Shown here one piece after another: positions 13,036-15,621 of a stretch of 15,621 bases of DNA. Under the pieces are notes generated by a model. That model made no database searches. It saw only the letters and a program-made list of their open reading frames with translations, and had not been told where the DNA came from. Origin of the DNA: PFJX01 sp964440155. Lineage in GTDB: Bacteria; Pseudomonadota; Gammaproteobacteria; Burkholderiales; Thiobacillaceae. Positions within the stretch are counted from its first letter, which is position 1. Each line of letters starts with the position of its first letter. The stretch covers positions 1-15,621 of the forward strand of contig CAYTRH010000063.1 of NCBI GenBank assembly GCA_964440155.1, given 5' to 3'. The position numbers were made by a program, and so were the translations under genes.

Positions 13036-14604
13036 TCAACGCACCAGGTCGTAGTTGTAGTCCGTGGTACCCATGCCGCGCGTCTCCTCGTCCAGACGCT
13101 CCAGCACCGCGTTCACCAGGGTGGTGAGCATGTACATGGCGCCCTCGTAGCCGAGGGTGGTCATGCGATGCAGGTGGTGACGGTCGAAGATGGGGAAGCC
13201 CAGGCGGATCAGCGGAACCTCGAACGCCTTGCCCTTGTGCAGGGTGTCACGCTGGATGAACTTGCCGTAGCTGTTGCCGATCAGGAAGTCCGGCTTGTCG
13301 GTGAAGCACAGGCTGCGCAGGTGCCACAGGTCGGCGCCAGGATAGGTCTTGCAGTTGACGCCATAGGGCGACTCCGCCAGCACCTTCTTCATCGCCTTGT
13401 CCCACTTCTTGCTGCCGTTGTGGCACAGGATGTGGAGCGGCTCGGCGCCAAGTTCCAGCAGGAACTTGGCGAGCCCCATGACGAAGTCGGGATCGCCGTA
13501 CAGCGCGAACTTCTTGCCGTGCAGCCAGGTATGGCTGTCGGTCATCATGTCCACCAGGCGGCCGCGCTCCTTGGCCAGCGACTCCGGGATGGGCTTGCCG
13601 GTGACCTCGCTGACCTTCATCAGCCATTCGTCGGTCCATTCCAGGCCCATGGGGATGTGCAGCTTGGGCACTTCATGGTTCCAGGTGGTCTCCACCAGCT
13701 TCTTGGTCTTTTCCAGTTGCAGGGGCTGGATCAGGAAGGTGGTGATGGCGTTGGGCGCATCCTTCATCTCGTCCATGCGCGTGCCGCCCGCGTACATGCG
13801 GAACTCGCCGTCGGCCGGGGTATCGAGCACCTCGGTCGGGTCGGACAGCAGGGTGTGGGCCACCCCCATCTCGTCCAGCATGCGGCGCAGCACGCGGAAG
13901 TTGCCGAGGTAGGTCTCGAAGCCGGGCACCAGGTTGATCTTGCCGTTGCTGCCGACTTTCTTGTCCGCCATGGTGTTCAGCGTGAAATAGCGGGCGATGC
14001 CTTCGAACATGTTGTCCCAACCGGTGACGTGGCTGCCGACGAAGGACGGCGTGTGCGCGAACGGCACCGGGAAGTCCTGGGCGATGTGGCCTTCCTTCTT
14101 GGCGTTGTTGATAAAGGCATTCAGGTCGTCACCGATGACCTCCGCCATGCAGGTGGTGGACACCGCGATCATGTCCGGCTGGTACAGCGCCTTGGCGTTC
14201 TCCAGGCCATCGAACATGTTCTTCTGGCCGCCGAACACCGCCGCGTCCTCGGTCATGGAGTCGGACACGCAGGCCACGGGCTCCTTGAAGTGGCGGTTGA
14301 AGTAGGTACGGAAGTAGGCGACGCAACCCTGCGAGCCGTGCACGTAGGGCAGGGTCTTCTCGAAACCGAGCGCGCACAGCACCGCGCCGAGCGGCTGGCA
14401 GGCCTTGGCCGGGTTGACGGTCAGCGCCTCGCGCTTGAAGTTGAGCTCCTGGTATTCCAGCGTCGTGGTCCACTGGAAGGTCTCCGCCAACCTGGTGGCG
14501 TCGATGCGCTCTTCGAACTGCTGCTGCTTGTTGGCGAGCATGTCCTTGTACTGTTCGTCGCGGAACAGGGGGTAGGACGGCTTGATGTCTTCGACGACTT
14601 GCAT
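13036..14604 (-). CDS. nifK: Nitrogenase molybdenum-iron protein beta chain NifK
   Basis: A 522-residue beta subunit of Mo-dinitrogenase, aligning by eye over its whole length with Azotobacter NifK (523 residues). The P-cluster ligands are present: Cys69 in NPAKACQPL, Cys94 in HGSQGCVAYF, Cys152 in STTCMAE, and Ser187 in HTPSFVGSH. Together with NifD it forms the heterotetramer that reduces N2. Two ATGs are possible: the one at 14610 abuts the AGGAG ribosome site, while the one at 14604 has a six-base spacing, so I prefer 14604. The gene lies 110 bases after nifD, with a strong hairpin in the gap. The frame is intact. Confidence 0.97.
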   Translation of the reverse strand: MQVVEDIKPSYPLFRDEQYKDMLANKQQQFEERIDATRLAETFQWTTTLEYQELNFKREALTVNPAKACQPLGAVLCALGFEKTLPYVHGSQGCVAYFRTYFNRHFKEPVACVSDSMTEDAAVFGGQKNMFDGLENAKALYQPDMIAVSTTCMAEVIGDDLNAFINNAKKEGHIAQDFPVPFAHTPSFVGSHVTGWDNMFEGIARYFTLNTMADKKVGSNGKINLVPGFETYLGNFRVLRRMLDEMGVAHTLLSDPTEVLDTPADGEFRMYAGGTRMDEMKDAPNAITTFLIQPLQLEKTKKLVETTWNHEVPKLHIPMGLEWTDEWLMKVSEVTGKPIPESLAKERGRLVDMMTDSHTWLHGKKFALYGDPDFVMGLAKFLLELGAEPLHILCHNGSKKWDKAMKKVLAESPYGVNCKTYPGADLWHLRSLCFTDKPDFLIGNSYGKFIQRDTLHKGKAFEVPLIRLGFPIFDRHHLHRMTTLGYEGAMYMLTTLVNAVLERLDEETRGMGTTDYNYDLVR

Positions 14605-14671
14605 GTTCATCTCCTGGCCCGGGCCGCCAATCCGCGGACACGGGCATCGGTTGTTCGGTAACGGCTACACC

Positions 14672-14710
14672 CTCTGCCCGACCCGGCTCCCGCGCCGGAT
14701 CGGGACAGAG
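14672..14710. other. Strong hairpin between nifD and nifK
   Basis: On the minus strand CTCTGTCCCGATCCGGC pairs with GCCGGGTCGGGCAGAG: 16 base pairs with one bulged T, one G-T pair and a 6-base loop. It begins four bases past the nifD stop. No U-tract follows, so a processing or stability element, or a partial attenuator setting the NifD:NifK ratio, is more likely than a terminator. Confidence 0.65.
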
Positions 14711-14714
14711 CAAC

Positions 14715-15621
14715 TCACGCGGCCTTGGCCATCGCCGCGTCGGCTTCCGGCTTCTTCAGCCAGGGCGCTTCCAGCTTCTTCCAGCACGGGTTGTTGATGG
14801 TCATGTCCATGTCGCGGGCGAAGATGGCGAAACCGTCGTAGCCGTGATAGGGGCCGGAGTAGTCCCAGGAGTGCATCTGGCGGAAAGGCACACCCATCTT
14901 CTGGAAGATGTACTTTTCCTTGATGCCGGAGCCGATCAGGTCGGGCTTGACGCGCTTGACGAACTCCTCGAACTCGAAGCCGGTGACGTCGTCGTAGAGC
15001 AGCGTGGCATTGCCCATCTCCTTGATGGTGCGGTCGTAGTCGTCGTTGTGCGCGAACTCGTAGCCGGTGCCGACCACTTCCATGCCCAGGTCCTCGTACG
15101 AGCCGATCACGTGACGCGGACGCAGGCCGCCGACGTACAGCATGACCCGGCGGCCTTCCAGGCGTGGACGGTACTTGGCGATGATGGCGTCGACCATCGG
15201 CTGGTACTTGGCGATCACCCGTTCCGCGCCTTCCTTGATGGTGTCGTCGAAATGGCTGGCGATGCTGCGCAGGCTCTCGGCGATCTTGGTCGGGCCGAAG
15301 AAGTTGTATTCGATCCAGGGGATGCCGTACTTCTCTTCCATGTGGCGCGCGATGTAGTTCATCGAGCGGTAGCAGTGCAAGAGGTTGATCTTGACGCTCG
15401 GCGTGTTCTCCATCTCCGCCAGCGTGCCGTCGCCCGACCACTGCGCGACGACGCGCAGGCCCATTTCTTCGAGCAGGATGCGCGAGGCCCAGGCGTCGCC
15501 GCCGATGTTGTAGTCGCCGAGGATCGCCACGTCGTAGGGCGTGCTCTCCAGCTTCTTGCTGTCGTAGCGCGGCAGGATCCAGTCGCGCACCGAGTCGTTG
15601 GCGAGGTGGTGGCCGAGCGAC
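14715..15621 (-). CDS. nifD: Nitrogenase molybdenum-iron protein alpha chain NifD (C-terminal part)
   Basis: The 301 C-terminal residues of NifD; the start lies beyond the right edge (full proteins are about 490). The frame is open to the last base, beginning SLGHHLANDSVRDWILPRYD as in other NifD. Both FeMo-co ligands are here: the cysteine in LLHCYRSMNY (bases 15372-15374) and the histidine in RQMHSWDYSGPYHG (14871-14873). They are 167 residues apart, exactly as Cys275 and His442 are in Azotobacter. GLRPRHVIG, lining the cofactor pocket, is conserved, and the MTINNPCWKK end is typical. This supports a functional Mo-type (not V or Fe-only) alpha subunit. P-cluster ligands are in the part not shown. 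Confidence 0.96.
   Translation of the reverse strand, partial: SLGHHLANDSVRDWILPRYDSKKLESTPYDVAILGDYNIGGDAWASRILLEEMGLRVVAQWSGDGTLAEMENTPSVKINLLHCYRSMNYIARHMEEKYGIPWIEYNFFGPTKIAESLRSIASHFDDTIKEGAERVIAKYQPMVDAIIAKYRPRLEGRRVMLYVGGLRPRHVIGSYEDLGMEVVGTGYEFAHNDDYDRTIKEMGNATLLYDDVTGFEFEEFVKRVKPDLIGSGIKEKYIFQKMGVPFRQMHSWDYSGPYHGYDGFAIFARDMDMTINNPCWKKLEAPWLKKPEADAAMAKAA

Noticed and set aside
12658..14661. Plus-strand open frame of 667 codons opposite nifK, nifT and the ferredoxin gene
   Set aside because: It is antisense to well-identified nif genes, is rich in His, Val, Gln and Gly as expected from high-GC shadow frames, and shows no family resemblance.
14605..14714. Intrinsic terminator between nifD and nifK
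   Set aside because: The hairpin is strong but no T-run follows in the transcribed direction, and nifK must be expressed with nifD.
11399..15621. Sigma-54 (-24/-12) promoter or NifA upstream site inside the nif genes
   Set aside because: I found no convincing TGGCAC-N5-TTGC element or TGT-N10-ACA pair in the gaps; the promoter is probably upstream of nifH, outside the window.
1..15621. CRISPR array or tandem repeat cluster
   Set aside because: No regularly spaced direct repeats were seen anywhere in the window.

Overview
The window reads as high-GC proteobacterial DNA from a diazotroph. NifD and NifK match the Azotobacter-type Mo-nitrogenase closely, and the gene order suggests a gammaproteobacterium or a close relative; the sequence alone does not fix the genus. 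Every supported gene lies on the minus strand, so the natural reading direction is from high to low coordinates.

Region 1 (15621 down to 10829) is a nitrogenase cluster: the C-terminal part of nifD, then nifK, nifT, a small 2[4Fe-4S] ferredoxin, a NifY/NafY-type FeMo-cofactor carrier, a 99-residue nif-associated protein and nifQ. Spacing is tight, with an ATGA overlap between nifY and the small protein. GC-rich hairpins without U-tracts sit just after the nifD, nifK and fdx stops. nifH and the nif promoter must lie beyond the right edge.

Region 2 (10824 down to 6957) handles molybdenum: full-length modE (starting 4 bases after nifQ ends), a second short ModE with only the DNA-binding domain, then modA, modB and modC. 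Two 24-bp ModE-box-like palindromes with the same 8-8-8 geometry lie before the short modE and before modA. The layout links Mo import and sensing to NifQ (Mo donation to FeMo-co) and the nitrogenase subunits.

Region 3 (6956-6632) is a 325-base gene-free boundary. It holds a perfect 17-bp inverted repeat enclosing 136 bases.

Region 4 (6631 down to 1) is a degraded defence island: an excisionase-like HTH protein, a SNF2-type helicase cut off exactly at Walker B, an intact-looking DUF262/DUF1524 (GmrSD-like) nuclease-type protein, a DinD N-terminal remnant, an AAA ATPase plus subtilisin-like protease pair that matches the IetAS anti-phage/plasmid-stability system, and a DNA adenine methyltransferase broken after 128 residues. 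The last break coincides with what may be the end of an insertion sequence at bases 1-50. The simplest reading is that an older helicase/DUF262/DinD/methyltransferase module decayed while an IetAS pair settled between dinD and the methylase. The intact candidates for activity are IetAS and the DUF262 protein.
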